From assembly GCA_949300115.1 (NCBI GenBank), contig CASGDD010000170.1, positions 1 through 43,797 of the forward strand: 43,797 nt of DNA. Direction: 5' to 3'. The stretch's first letter is position 1; the number at the start of each line of letters is the position of its first letter. Positions 22,304 through 31,278 of this stretch are shown piece by piece. The position numbers and the translations under genes are program-made. The stretch is from an uncultured Oscillospiraceae bacterium. GTDB lineage: Bacteria; Bacillota; Clostridia; Oscillospirales; Ruminococcaceae. Below the pieces are notes generated by a model, which did no database searches, was not told the DNA's origin, and saw only the letters and a program-made list of their open reading frames with translations.

Positions 22304-24562
22304 ATGATCAAAAAAGCACCGACCAAGGGGATGCGCCGGCGGATGCTGCTTGCGGTATCGGCCATCCTGTTTATCGGCTTTTCGGCGGTTATCGTGCAGC
22401 TCTTCATCCTGCAGGTGCTTGATACCGAATTTTATCAGCAGCGGGCGTCCGGCCAGCAGCTGCGCTCAACCCCCATCCGGGCCGACCGCGGCTCGATCCT
22501 CGACCGCAACGGCAATGTCCTCGCCAAAAGCACCACCGCCGTCGAGATCTATGTCGAGCCGGTGTCGGTGGAGGATGAGGAGGAGGGAAGGCTGATTGCC
22601 CAGGGACTCAGCGAGATCCTCGGGGTCGATGAGGAGACGGTCTTTCAGAAGACCCAGAATACCGGCAGCTATTTTGAGAGTATCAAGCGGCAGGTCGAAC
22701 CGGATGTCGCCGAGCAGGTGCGCCAGTTCGCGGTCGACAACGAGCTGACCGGTGCCATCCGCTTCGGTGAGGACAGCAAGCGCTACTACACCAACGGCGC
22801 CTTTCTGTCGACCGTGCTCGGCTTTGTCGGGGTCGACAATCAGGGGCTGTACGGGGTGGAAGCCTATTACGACGACTACCTCGCCGGCACCGAGGGCAAG
22901 ATCGTTTCGGCGAAAAATGCCATCGGTACCGAGATGAAGAGCTACAACTACGAGAAGATCTACGAGGGGGAGCAGGGCGCGGACATCGTCCTGACGATCG
23001 ACGAGGTCATCCAGCACTATCTCGAAAAGCATCTCGAGACGGCGGTCGTCGACGACATCGTCCTCGAGCGCGGGGTCGCCATCGCGATGGACCCCAACAC
23101 CGGCGAGATTTTGGGCATGGCGGTCAAGGGGGATTTTGACCCCAACAATCCCTACGCGATCGACGAGAATATCACCCTCCAGCTGGATGAGCAGCTGCTG
23201 AAGCACGAGATCACCGAGGAGGAATACAACCAGGCGGTGCAGGATGCCCGCCAGACCCAGTGGCGCAACAAGGCGGTCTCCGACCCCTACGAGCCGGGCT
23301 CGGTCTTCAAGGTCTTTACCGCGGCGGCCGCGCTGGAGGAACAGGTGGCCGATCCGGACGAGAGCTACTTCGACTGCATCGGCTACACCACCATCAACGG
23401 GGTCAAAATCCACTGCAACAAGACGACCGGACATGGAAGCCAGACCTTCCGGGAGGGGCTGGTGCATTCCTGCAACCCTGTCTTTATGGAGCTCGGCCGC
23501 CGGCTCGGTTGGGAAACCTGGCAGTCCTACTCCAAGGCGTTCGGCTTTTTTGACAAGACCGGCATCGATCTGCCGGGAGAGGCGGCTCCCATTCAGCACT
23601 CGGATGCCTCCCTCTCCAATCCGGTGGCGCTGGCCAACGCCTCCTTCGGCCAAACCTTCAAGGTTACCCCCATCCAGATGATCACCGGTCTGTCGGCGGT
23701 GGTCAACGGGGGTACCCTGCTCGAGCCGCATATCGTCAAACAGATCGTTGCGGCCGACGGTACCATCATCAAAAATGTCGAGCGCACCGAGGTTCGTCAG
23801 GTGCTGTCGAAGGAAAACTCCGCCGTACTGCGGGATATGCTCGAGAGTGTCGTGGCCGACGGCGAGAATAAAAATGGCTATCTGCCCGGCTACCGCCTCG
23901 GCGGCAAGAGCGGTACCAGTGAGAAGCTCGACCCGGAGAAGATTGCCCAGGAGGAGGAGACCGGCGAGACCGCCCGGATCGCTTCCTACATGGAGTTCGG
24001 CCCGGTCGACGACCCGCAGATTGTGATTCTGGTGCTGCTTGATGAGCCGCAGACCGACAGCAAATACGGCAGTGTGCTGGCGGCGCCGGTGGTGCAGCGG
24101 ATGATGAACGACATCCTGCCCTATCTCGGCATCGAGCCGCAGTACACCGAGGAGGAGAAGGCCCAGCTGGATATCCAGGTGCCCTACCTGCGCAGCGGTT
24201 CGGTCGACGTCGCCAAGGCGGAGCTCGAGGAGCTCGGGCTGCAGTATCGGATCTTCGGCGACGGCGGCACGGTGATCAAACAGGTGCCGAGCGCGGGCGA
24301 TCCCGTCCGCGCGGGCGGCGTGGTCATCCTCTACACCGAGGCGGAGGACCTGGAGGATCGGATGGGGACGGTGCCGAATATCATCGGTTCGACCCCCAAA
24401 CAGGCCAACCGCTGGATCACCGAGTACGGTTTCAACATGAAGGTGGTCGGCAGTACCGAGGCGGGCATGCTTGCCCAGAACCAGACGCCGGCCGCGGGCG
24501 AGGAGGCGCCGCTCGGTACGGTCATCACGGTGGAATTTTCAAGCGAGGCAAACGCGGGATAA
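22304..24562 (+). CDS. Class B penicillin-binding protein with PASTA domains (FtsI/SpoVD type)
   Basis: This 752-residue transpeptidase crosslinks peptidoglycan at the septum or, if it is SpoVD, in the spore cortex. It has one N-terminal membrane helix (residues 13-36), then the PBP dimerisation domain (RADRGSILDRNGNVLAKS). The transpeptidase domain has its three catalytic motifs: S333-VFK, S389-C-N and K535-SG. Two PASTA repeats end the chain (about 628-690 and 695-750). GGAGGTGG precedes the ATG. Only one such gene is present in the cluster, so septal PBP2b/FtsI and SpoVD functions cannot be separated from sequence alone. Confidence 0.93.
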   Translation: MIKKAPTKGMRRRMLLAVSAILFIGFSAVIVQLFILQVLDTEFYQQRASGQQLRSTPIRADRGSILDRNGNVLAKSTTAVEIYVEPVSVEDEEEGRLIAQGLSEILGVDEETVFQKTQNTGSYFESIKRQVEPDVAEQVRQFAVDNELTGAIRFGEDSKRYYTNGAFLSTVLGFVGVDNQGLYGVEAYYDDYLAGTEGKIVSAKNAIGTEMKSYNYEKIYEGEQGADIVLTIDEVIQHYLEKHLETAVVDDIVLERGVAIAMDPNTGEILGMAVKGDFDPNNPYAIDENITLQLDEQLLKHEITEEEYNQAVQDARQTQWRNKAVSDPYEPGSVFKVFTAAAALEEQVADPDESYFDCIGYTTINGVKIHCNKTTGHGSQTFREGLVHSCNPVFMELGRRLGWETWQSYSKAFGFFDKTGIDLPGEAAPIQHSDASLSNPVALANASFGQTFKVTPIQMITGLSAVVNGGTLLEPHIVKQIVAADGTIIKNVERTEVRQVLSKENSAVLRDMLESVVADGENKNGYLPGYRLGGKSGTSEKLDPEKIAQEEETGETARIASYMEFGPVDDPQIVILVLLDEPQTDSKYGSVLAAPVVQRMMNDILPYLGIEPQYTEEEKAQLDIQVPYLRSGSVDVAKAELEELGLQYRIFGDGGTVIKQVPSAGDPVRAGGVVILYTEAEDLEDRMGTVPNIIGSTPKQANRWITEYGFNMKVVGSTEAGMLAQNQTPAAGEEAPLGTVITVEFSSEANAG

Positions 24563-24605
24563 CCGCGCAGGCAGATACAACGACAACTGCATCACAGCGG
24601 GCAGA

Positions 24606-24625
24606 GGCCGTCCTTCGGGGCGGCC
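24606..24625 (+). other. Tetraloop hairpin before murE
   Basis: GGCCGTCC and GGGCGGCC form an eight-pair stem with one G-U pair around a TTCG loop (24606-24625), a very stable RNA tetraloop. It lies about 30 bases before the murE start, without a T-run. Confidence 0.55.
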
Positions 24626-24653
24626 GAACCCGCAGGTTCTGTAGGAGGCGGCG

Positions 24654-26111
24654 ATGGAGCGTAAGCTGCTGGAGCTCATGCAGGACGTACAAACGGCCGG
24701 ATTTTGGACGGCGGACGGCGAAAGGATCATTACCCGCATCACCGCGGACAGCCGGCAGGTTGTGCCGGGCAGCCTCTTTGTCTGCATCCGCGGCAGGCAT
24801 ACCGACGGGCACGCGCTGGCGGCCGAGGCGCTGCGAATGGGCGCGGCGGCGGTTGTCTGCGAGCGGGCGCTGGATCTCCCAGAGGCAGTCCTCGTCCCCG
24901 ACACGAGGGAGGCGCTGGTGCGGCTGTTTGCGGCCTGGTATGGCCACCCCGAGCGGCGGCTGCGGCTCGTAGGGGTGACCGGCACCAACGGCAAAACAAC
25001 GGTGTCCGCCACCATCCACCACCTGCTCGGCCGTGCGGGATACCGCGCGGGACTCATCGGGACGGTATCCAATCGGATCGGAGAGCAGCCGTTCGGCGCC
25101 GATAGGACCACCCCCGAGCCGGAGGAACTCTACGCGCTGCTTGCCGAGAATGTGCGGGCGGGCTGTTCGTTTGTGGTGATGGAGTGTTCCTCCCAGGCGC
25201 TCGACCAGAAGCGGCTGGCGGGGCTGTGGTTCGAGCGGATGATCTTTACCAATCTTTCGCAGGACCATCTCGACTATCACCCGACCCTGGAAGACTACTA
25301 CCGGGCCAAGCGGTCGGCCTTCTTCCAGTGTGACCGCGCGGTTGTCAATCTGGACGACCCGATCGCCGGGCGGCTGTTGGGCGAGATTCCCTGCGGGGCG
25401 CTCACCTGTTCGGCCGGACAGGCGCGGGCGGATTTTACCGCCCAAACGATCGAGCGGACGGCGGATGCCGTTCGGTTTGTCCTCACCGGCGCCGGGACCA
25501 TCGGGCGGATCGAATACCCGATGCCGGGCGCCTTTTCTGTCCTCAACGCGATGGAGGCGGCCGTCTGCTGTCTTTCGCTGGGCATTCCGATGGAAGCGAT
25601 CGAGCGGGCGATGCCCGGCTTTCCCGGTGTGCCCGGGCGGATGGAGCGGCTGGACCGGGGGGAGGGCTGCCGGGTGATCTGCGACTATGCCCACACCCCC
25701 GACGGGCTCGAACAGCTGCTGAGGACCTACCGGCCGCTGGTAAAGGGGAAGCTCTGGCTGCTGTTCGGCTGCGGCGGCGACCGGGATCGGGCGAAGCGTC
25801 CGCTGATGGGGCGGACGGCGGCCCGCTATGCTGACCGCATTGTGCTGACCTCCGACAACCCGCGCACCGAGGATCCGATGCGCATCCTCGAGGAGGTGCT
25901 GGCCGGCATCGCCGGCAGCGGGGTATCCTGCCAGGTGATCCCCGACCGGCTGGAAGCGATCAAATGGGTGTTGGATCACGCGCGAAAAGATGATATCATA
26001 TTGCTGGCGGGCAAAGGCCACGAGCGATCCCAGCTGCTGGGAGACCGGACGGTGGCGTTCGATGAAAGAGCGATTGTCCGCCGGCTGTTACAAGAAAAAG
26101 GGAAGGGCTGA
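24654..26111 (+). CDS. murE: UDP-MurNAc-L-Ala-D-Glu:meso-diaminopimelate ligase
   Basis: This 485-residue ATP-dependent ligase adds the third residue of the peptidoglycan stem. Motifs: ATP-binding GVTGTNGKTT (residues 107-116), the carbamylated lysine in YYRAKRSAF (K220), CDYAHTPD and the amino-acid-selecting DNPR at 401-404. DNPR indicates meso-diaminopimelate rather than lysine, which supports a Gram-negative-type cross-bridge. GTAGGAGG sets the start. It ends five bases before the murF start. Confidence 0.96.
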   Translation: MERKLLELMQDVQTAGFWTADGERIITRITADSRQVVPGSLFVCIRGRHTDGHALAAEALRMGAAAVVCERALDLPEAVLVPDTREALVRLFAAWYGHPERRLRLVGVTGTNGKTTVSATIHHLLGRAGYRAGLIGTVSNRIGEQPFGADRTTPEPEELYALLAENVRAGCSFVVMECSSQALDQKRLAGLWFERMIFTNLSQDHLDYHPTLEDYYRAKRSAFFQCDRAVVNLDDPIAGRLLGEIPCGALTCSAGQARADFTAQTIERTADAVRFVLTGAGTIGRIEYPMPGAFSVLNAMEAAVCCLSLGIPMEAIERAMPGFPGVPGRMERLDRGEGCRVICDYAHTPDGLEQLLRTYRPLVKGKLWLLFGCGGDRDRAKRPLMGRTAARYADRIVLTSDNPRTEDPMRILEEVLAGIAGSGVSCQVIPDRLEAIKWVLDHARKDDIILLAGKGHERSQLLGDRTVAFDERAIVRRLLQEKGKG

Positions 26112-26116
26112 GGGCT

Positions 26117-27508
26117 GTGGAAAGGCTGACCATCCGGGAAATTGCCGGTTATACCGGCGGACGGTGCGAGCGGACGGAGGATCTCGACCGCACGGTGTGT
26201 GCGATCAGCACCGACTCGCGCGAGCCGCTCGAGGGGGCGATGTTCATTGCGCTCGAGGGAGAACGGTTTGACGGGCACGATTTTGTCCACCAGGCGTTCT
26301 GCAAGGGGGCGGTCTGCGCCCTCTGCCACAAGGATGTCCCCGACGCTCCCGGCCCGATCATCCGGGTGGCCGACACCGGCCGGGCGCTGCTCGATCTGGC
26401 GGCCGGCTATCGAAGCCGCTTTTCCCTTCCGGTGGTGGGGGTGACCGGTTCGGTCGGCAAGACGACCACCAAGGAGATGGTCTATGCCGCCCTGTCGGGC
26501 AGCCTGCGCACCCACAAATCGGAGGGCAACCACAACAATGAGATCGGCCTGCCCAAGACGGTGCTGGAGCTCTCGCCGGCGGACGAGGCGATGGTTGTCG
26601 AGATGGGCATGTACTTTCCCGGCGAGATCCGCGCGCTCGCCCAGGTGGCCCGGCCGACGGTCGGCGTCATCACCAACATCGGGGTGGCGCATATCGAAAA
26701 CCTCGGCAGCAGGGAGAATATCCTGAAGGCCAAGCTCGAGATCCTCGACGGGATGCCGGCGGACGGCACCCTCATCCTCAACCGGGACAACGACCTGCTC
26801 GCCGCCCTGCCGCGGGACCTCTATCCCGACATCCGCTGGTATGCGATCGAGGCGGCGGATGCCGACTGCCGCGCCCGTGACATCCGGCAGGAGGGGGAGT
26901 GTACCCATTTTGTGATCGAAACCGCCGCCGGGCGCTATCCCGCCTCGATCCCGACGATCGGGCAGCATAACGTTCTCGACGCGCTGGCCGGCTTTGCGGC
27001 GGCCTGTGCGGTGGGGGTGGCGCCCGAGGAGGCGGCGCGTTCCCTCGGACGGTATGAGCCGGCCGGAATGCGACAAAAAATCGTCCGTCATCGGGGTATG
27101 ATGGTGATCGAGGACTGTTACAACGCCTCCCCCGATTCGGTACGGGCGGCGCTCGAGACCCTCTGCTCACTTGAGAAGCCCAGCCCCGGCGGCCGCCGGA
27201 TCGCCGTGCTCGGCGATATGACCGAGCTTGGCGCCATCGGCCCGCAGGCCCACGAGGAGATCGGCCGGCTGGCTGCCCGGATGGGGGTCGATCTGCTCTA
27301 TGGACTGGGCGAGCTCTCCCGGCGGACGGTCGAGGGCGCGAAGGCGGCTGGACTCGATTCGGCCTATGCCTTTTCCTACAAACAAAGCCTGTACGACGCC
27401 CTGCGCGGCCAGCTGCGCGAGGGGGATATCATCCTGTTGAAGGGCAGCCGGGTGATGCAGCTCGAGGAGATTCTCACCTGGCTCTACCGAGAGGGGGAAG
27501 GACGTTGA
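26117..27508 (+). CDS. murF: UDP-MurNAc-tripeptide:D-Ala-D-Ala ligase
   Basis: This 463-residue Mur ligase adds the D-Ala-D-Ala dipeptide to complete the pentapeptide. Motifs: STDSREPLEGAMFIAL in the N-terminal domain, the ATP loop GVTGSVGKTTTKEM, NHNNEIGLP, and EDCYNASPDSVRAAL in the C-terminal domain. The start is GTG 26117. Its stop overlaps the TTG start of mraY (TTGA), so the two are coupled. Length is typical. Confidence 0.95.
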   Translation: MERLTIREIAGYTGGRCERTEDLDRTVCAISTDSREPLEGAMFIALEGERFDGHDFVHQAFCKGAVCALCHKDVPDAPGPIIRVADTGRALLDLAAGYRSRFSLPVVGVTGSVGKTTTKEMVYAALSGSLRTHKSEGNHNNEIGLPKTVLELSPADEAMVVEMGMYFPGEIRALAQVARPTVGVITNIGVAHIENLGSRENILKAKLEILDGMPADGTLILNRDNDLLAALPRDLYPDIRWYAIEAADADCRARDIRQEGECTHFVIETAAGRYPASIPTIGQHNVLDALAGFAAACAVGVAPEEAARSLGRYEPAGMRQKIVRHRGMMVIEDCYNASPDSVRAALETLCSLEKPSPGGRRIAVLGDMTELGAIGPQAHEEIGRLAARMGVDLLYGLGELSRRTVEGAKAAGLDSAYAFSYKQSLYDALRGQLREGDIILLKGSRVMQLEEILTWLYREGEGR

Positions 27509-28518
27509 AGACGATACCGATTGCGCTGTCGGCTCTGGTGGCCTTTGCGGTCACCGCGGCATTGGGGATCAAGGTGATCCCCTTTCTGCACCGGCTCAAA
27601 TATGGCCAGACCATCCGTTCGGACGGCCCGTCCTGGCACAAATCCAAATCGGGCACGCCGACGATGGGCGGGGTGATGTTCATCACCGGCATTCTGACCG
27701 CGGCGGTCATCGCCTGGATCTACCTGGTCTACGCCGATGAAAGCCTCTTTCTGCCCGAAAGCCGCGTCGCCAACGTTCGCTTTTTTGCCGGCCTGGGTAT
27801 GGCGGTCGCCTTCGGTTTTGTCGGCTTTCTCGATGACTACATCAAGGTGGTCAAACATCGCAACCTCGGGCTGCGGGCCCGCGAGAAATTCGCGCTGCAG
27901 GTGCTGGTGGCGGTCGCCTATCTGGTGACCCTCTATCTCTTCGGCGACCGGGGCACCTATCTGGCCGTCCCCTTCCTCGGGTCGTGGGATCTCGGGTGGT
28001 TTTACTACCCGGCGATGGCGGTCTTCATCGTCGGCTCGGTCAATGCGGTCAACCTCACCGATGGCATCGACGGGCTGGCCGGTTCGGTCACCTTCCTGGT
28101 TGCCCTCTGCATGATGTTCCTTTCCGGCCTGCTCGGCTACAGCGGGATGAGCCTGCTTGCGACCGCCCTCGCCGGCGGCTGCGTCGGCTTTCTCGTCTGG
28201 AATATGCATCCGGCCAAGGTCTTTATGGGGGATACCGGCTCGCTTTTCCTCGGCGGCATGGTGCTCGCGCTCGCCTTCGGGGTGGGCCTGCCCGCCTTTC
28301 TCATCCCCGCCGGGGCCATCTACTATATCGAGATGTTCTCGGTGATCATCCAGGTTGGCTATTTCAAGCTGACCCACGGCAAACGGCTGTTCAAGATGAG
28401 CCCCATCCACCATCACTTTGAGCTCAGTGGCTGGAGCGAAAACAAGATTGTGCTGCGGTTTTCGCTGGTAACCCTGCTCGGCTGTGCGGTTGCCATCTGT
28501 GCCGTCTTTCTCATGTAG
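27505..28518 (+). CDS. mraY: Phospho-N-acetylmuramoyl-pentapeptide transferase
   Basis: This 337-residue membrane enzyme moves the phospho-MurNAc-pentapeptide to undecaprenyl phosphate, giving lipid I. It has about ten membrane helices. The conserved aspartates are FLDDYIKVVK (D110, D111) and NLTDGIDGLAG (residues 183-193); MGDTGSLFLGG and the histidine-rich HHHFELSGWSE follow. The start is TTG 27505, inside the murF stop, with GAGGGGGAAGG upstream. The gene for MurD, which normally follows mraY, is absent here. Confidence 0.96.
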   Translation: MKTIPIALSALVAFAVTAALGIKVIPFLHRLKYGQTIRSDGPSWHKSKSGTPTMGGVMFITGILTAAVIAWIYLVYADESLFLPESRVANVRFFAGLGMAVAFGFVGFLDDYIKVVKHRNLGLRAREKFALQVLVAVAYLVTLYLFGDRGTYLAVPFLGSWDLGWFYYPAMAVFIVGSVNAVNLTDGIDGLAGSVTFLVALCMMFLSGLLGYSGMSLLATALAGGCVGFLVWNMHPAKVFMGDTGSLFLGGMVLALAFGVGLPAFLIPAGAIYYIEMFSVIIQVGYFKLTHGKRLFKMSPIHHHFELSGWSENKIVLRFSLVTLLGCAVAICAVFLM

Positions 28519-28562
28519 GCGGCCCTGTTCGATACTTTTGCGTCTCCGGGAGGTGAAGCGCT

Positions 28563-29819
28563 TTGAAGCCGTCTGATCTGCTTAAAAATATCGGGACCAA
28601 ACGGCGCCCGTCGTCCGGCCGGACGGAGGCTGCCCGTTCGTCCGGCAGCGCCCGCCTTCTGCCCTCCCGCCGGACGGTCTTTCCCACCCTCTATGCCGCC
28701 CGCTCGGGCAGCCGCCGAACGGGCAGCCTCGACATCACCTTCCTTGTGCTGGTGTTGATCATTCTGACCATCGGGCTGGTGATGCTCTTTTCCGCCAGCT
28801 ATGCCTTCGCCTATTACAACTACGGCGACAGCTTCTACCACATCAAAAGGCAGGCGCTGTGGGCAGTGCTCGGCGTCGTCGCCATGATCATCATCTCCCA
28901 CATCAACTACCGCATCCTCTTCCGGCTGGCGGTCCCGCTGCTGGCCGGCTCAACCTTTCTGCTCATCCTCGCGCTGATCCTGCCGGCCCGGCGCGGGCGC
29001 TATCACCGCTGGATCGACATCGGTCCCGGCTTCCAACCGTCCGAGATTGCGAAGTTCGCGATTATCGTGATGTTTGCGGTGATGATTGTCCGCTACGGCA
29101 AAAAACGGATGGCGACCTTCCGCTACGGGGTCGCGCCCTTTATGGTGATCCTCGGGGTGACGGCCGGCCTGATCGTTATCGAGCCGCACCTCTCGGCGAC
29201 CATCATCGTCATCGGGCTGGGCCTGCTGATGATGTTTATCGGGGGCACCAAATGGCGCTGGTTTGCGCTGGGCGGCGCGGCCATCGTCGCGATCCTGGTC
29301 ATGCTGCTGCTCTTTACCGACATCCTTTCCCACGCCTGGACGCGGCTGGAGGGGTGGCTTGACCCCTTCTCGGATGTACAGAACACCACCTTCCAGACCG
29401 CCCAGTCGCTGATGGCAATCGGCTCGGGCGGACTGATGGGGCTGGGGCTGGGCGGCTCGAGGCAGAAGTACCTCTACGTGCCCGAGCCGCAGAACGACTT
29501 TATCTTCGCCATCGTCTGTGAGGAGCTCGGCTTCATCGGCGCGGTCATCATCATCCTGCTGTTCGCGCTGCTCATCTGGCGGGGCTTTCTCATTGCGATG
29601 CGCTGCAACGACCAGTTTGGCTCGCTGCTGGCCATCGGGCTGGTGCTCCAGCTGGCGCTGCAGGTTTTCCTCAATATCGCCGTCGTCACCAACACCATTC
29701 CCAACACCGGCATCGGTTTGCCCTTCTTCAGCTATGGCGGTACCTCGATGCTGATGACGATGGGGCAGATGGGGCTGATCCTCTCGGTATCCCGCTACTC
29801 CTCCCTCGAGAAGAGCTAG
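28563..29819 (+). CDS. ftsW: FtsW/RodA/SpoVE-family peptidoglycan polymerase
   Basis: This 418-residue SEDS-family glycosyltransferase polymerises lipid II at the septum together with the class B PBP. After a basic cytosolic N-terminus of about 55 residues come about ten membrane helices. Typical stretches are GLVMLFSASYAFA, HIKRQALW, GPGFQPSEIAKFAIIV, GLGLGGSRQKYLYVPEPQNDFIFAIVCEELGF and NTIPNTGIGLPFFSYGGTSML. Start TTG 28563 has GGGAGGTG nine bases upstream. The position after mraY and before murG fits FtsW or its sporulation relative SpoVE; these cannot be told apart here. Confidence 0.94.
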   Translation: MKPSDLLKNIGTKRRPSSGRTEAARSSGSARLLPSRRTVFPTLYAARSGSRRTGSLDITFLVLVLIILTIGLVMLFSASYAFAYYNYGDSFYHIKRQALWAVLGVVAMIIISHINYRILFRLAVPLLAGSTFLLILALILPARRGRYHRWIDIGPGFQPSEIAKFAIIVMFAVMIVRYGKKRMATFRYGVAPFMVILGVTAGLIVIEPHLSATIIVIGLGLLMMFIGGTKWRWFALGGAAIVAILVMLLLFTDILSHAWTRLEGWLDPFSDVQNTTFQTAQSLMAIGSGGLMGLGLGGSRQKYLYVPEPQNDFIFAIVCEELGFIGAVIIILLFALLIWRGFLIAMRCNDQFGSLLAIGLVLQLALQVFLNIAVVTNTIPNTGIGLPFFSYGGTSMLMTMGQMGLILSVSRYSSLEKS

Positions 29820-29855
29820 CGGCGGGAGGAGCAAGAAAGGAGCTGTGAGACATCG

Positions 29856-31031
29856 ATGCGTGTCCTGGTAACCGGAGGCGGCACCGCCGGGCATATCAAC
29901 CCGGCGCTGGCCATCGCCCAGACCATCCGTTCCCGACAGAAGGGTGCCGAGATCCTCTATGTCGGTACCCCGGGCGGGATGGAAGCCCGCCTGGTCCCGC
30001 AGGCGGGCTTCGCCTTTCGTCCCTTTGAGGCCAGAGGCTTTATGCGCAACCGCATCTCGATCCAGAATCTCAAATACAACATCAAGGCGGTCGGCAATCT
30101 GATGACCAGCACCCGGCGCGCGCGGGCGATCCTCGAGGATTTTAAGCCCGATCTCGTCGTCGGCACCGGCGGCTATGTGACCGGCCCGCTGCTGCGCACC
30201 GCCGCCAAGCTGGGGATTCCGACGGCCACCCATGAATCCAACGCCGCCCCCGGCGTCACCACCAAGCTGCTGGCGCCGCTGGTCGATGTGGTCCTGCTGG
30301 CGAATGAGGCGGCCAAGCGCCATCTGCCCGCCCACTGTACCACCGTCGTCACCGGCAATCCCATCCGGGAGGCTTTTATCTACGCCGACCGCGACCAGTC
30401 CCGGCGGGAGCTGGGCATCCCCGATGACATGCCCTGTCTGCTCTCCTTTGGCGGCAGCCTCGGCGCCAAGCGGATCAACGAGGCGATTGCCGATGTGATC
30501 GCCTGGCATGTGGACGGCGGCAGCATTCACCATATCCACGCGACCGGCCGGTATGGGGTCGACTATCTGCCCGAACTGCTCGCGGCCCGGGGTGTTGCCA
30601 TCGAGGGGCATCCCCATCTGGTCATCCGGGAATATATCGACGACATGCCCCGCTGCTTCGCCGCCGCCGACCTCATCATCTGCCGGGCGGGCGCAAGCAC
30701 GATCAGCGAACTGCAGGCGGCCGGCCGCGGCTCGATCCTCATCCCCTCCCCCAATGTGGCGGAGAACCACCAGTATTACAACGCCCGCGTGCTGGCCGAT
30801 GACGATGCCGCCGTCCTGATCGAGGAGCGGGATCTCACCGGTGCGCGGCTGTGCGAGGAGATTCGCTCGCTCATCCACGATCCCGAGCGGCTGCATGCGC
30901 TCGGCCGCAATGCCCGCAAGCATGCCATTCTCGATGCCAACGACCGCATCTACCGTGAACTCATGCGCCTGATGGCCGGTGGCGATGCCGGCTCCCCATC
31001 GTCTGCGGCGGCCCCGAACGCGGGTGCATAA
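29856..31031 (+). CDS. murG: UDP-GlcNAc:lipid I N-acetylglucosaminyltransferase
   Basis: This 391-residue GT28-family enzyme makes lipid II from lipid I on the inner membrane face. The N-terminal glycine-rich loop is VTGGGTAGHINPALAIA. Other typical stretches are GGYVTGPLLRTA, ATHESNAAPG, LSFGGSLGAKRINEA and CRAGASTISELQAAGRGSILIPSPNVAENHQYYNA. The C-terminus carries a short Ser/Ala-rich tail. AAAGGAG precedes the ATG. murC, which often follows, is absent. The gap of 247 bases to murA contains GC hairpins. Confidence 0.96.
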   Translation: MRVLVTGGGTAGHINPALAIAQTIRSRQKGAEILYVGTPGGMEARLVPQAGFAFRPFEARGFMRNRISIQNLKYNIKAVGNLMTSTRRARAILEDFKPDLVVGTGGYVTGPLLRTAAKLGIPTATHESNAAPGVTTKLLAPLVDVVLLANEAAKRHLPAHCTTVVTGNPIREAFIYADRDQSRRELGIPDDMPCLLSFGGSLGAKRINEAIADVIAWHVDGGSIHHIHATGRYGVDYLPELLAARGVAIEGHPHLVIREYIDDMPRCFAAADLIICRAGASTISELQAAGRGSILIPSPNVAENHQYYNARVLADDDAAVLIEERDLTGARLCEEIRSLIHDPERLHALGRNARKHAILDANDRIYRELMRLMAGGDAGSPSSAAAPNAGA

Positions 31032-31201
31032 CGGCATCGATGCTCCATATTCTCAGCACCCAGCTCTCCTCCGGGCAGCTCGCTCCGCTGACCGCGGGCT
31101 GACCTGGCAGCCATTTTCCCCCACCCGATTGCGCGAATGGCCGGCGGGGGCACCCCGCCCCGCCGCGAACCCAATGGGGATGGGCTGCATAGGATGGTTT
31201 G

Positions 31202-31249
31202 TCGGGAAAGCGCCGCGGGGGAGAGTGCCCCACATCCGGTGTTTCCCGA
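31202..31249 (+). other. Hairpin in the murA leader
   Basis: TCGGGAAA (31202-31209) pairs perfectly with TTTCCCGA (31242-31249), enclosing GC-rich sequence that can fold further. It ends about 30 bases before the murA ATG. I see no promoter or gene in the rest of the 31032-31278 gap. Confidence 0.5.
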
Positions 31250-31278
31250 TAGAGGTCCGGATCAAAGGGGTGCTGTAG

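Noticed and set aside
28950-31037. 695-codon frame antisense to ftsW-murG
   Set aside because: Product is rich in Asp, Gly, His and Gln without domain features; it spans an intergenic gap and two clear genes on the other strand.
31032-31278. Short open frames in the murG-murA gap as a small gene
   Set aside because: The frames lack a ribosome binding site, run into murA in the wrong frame and have no coding-like composition.
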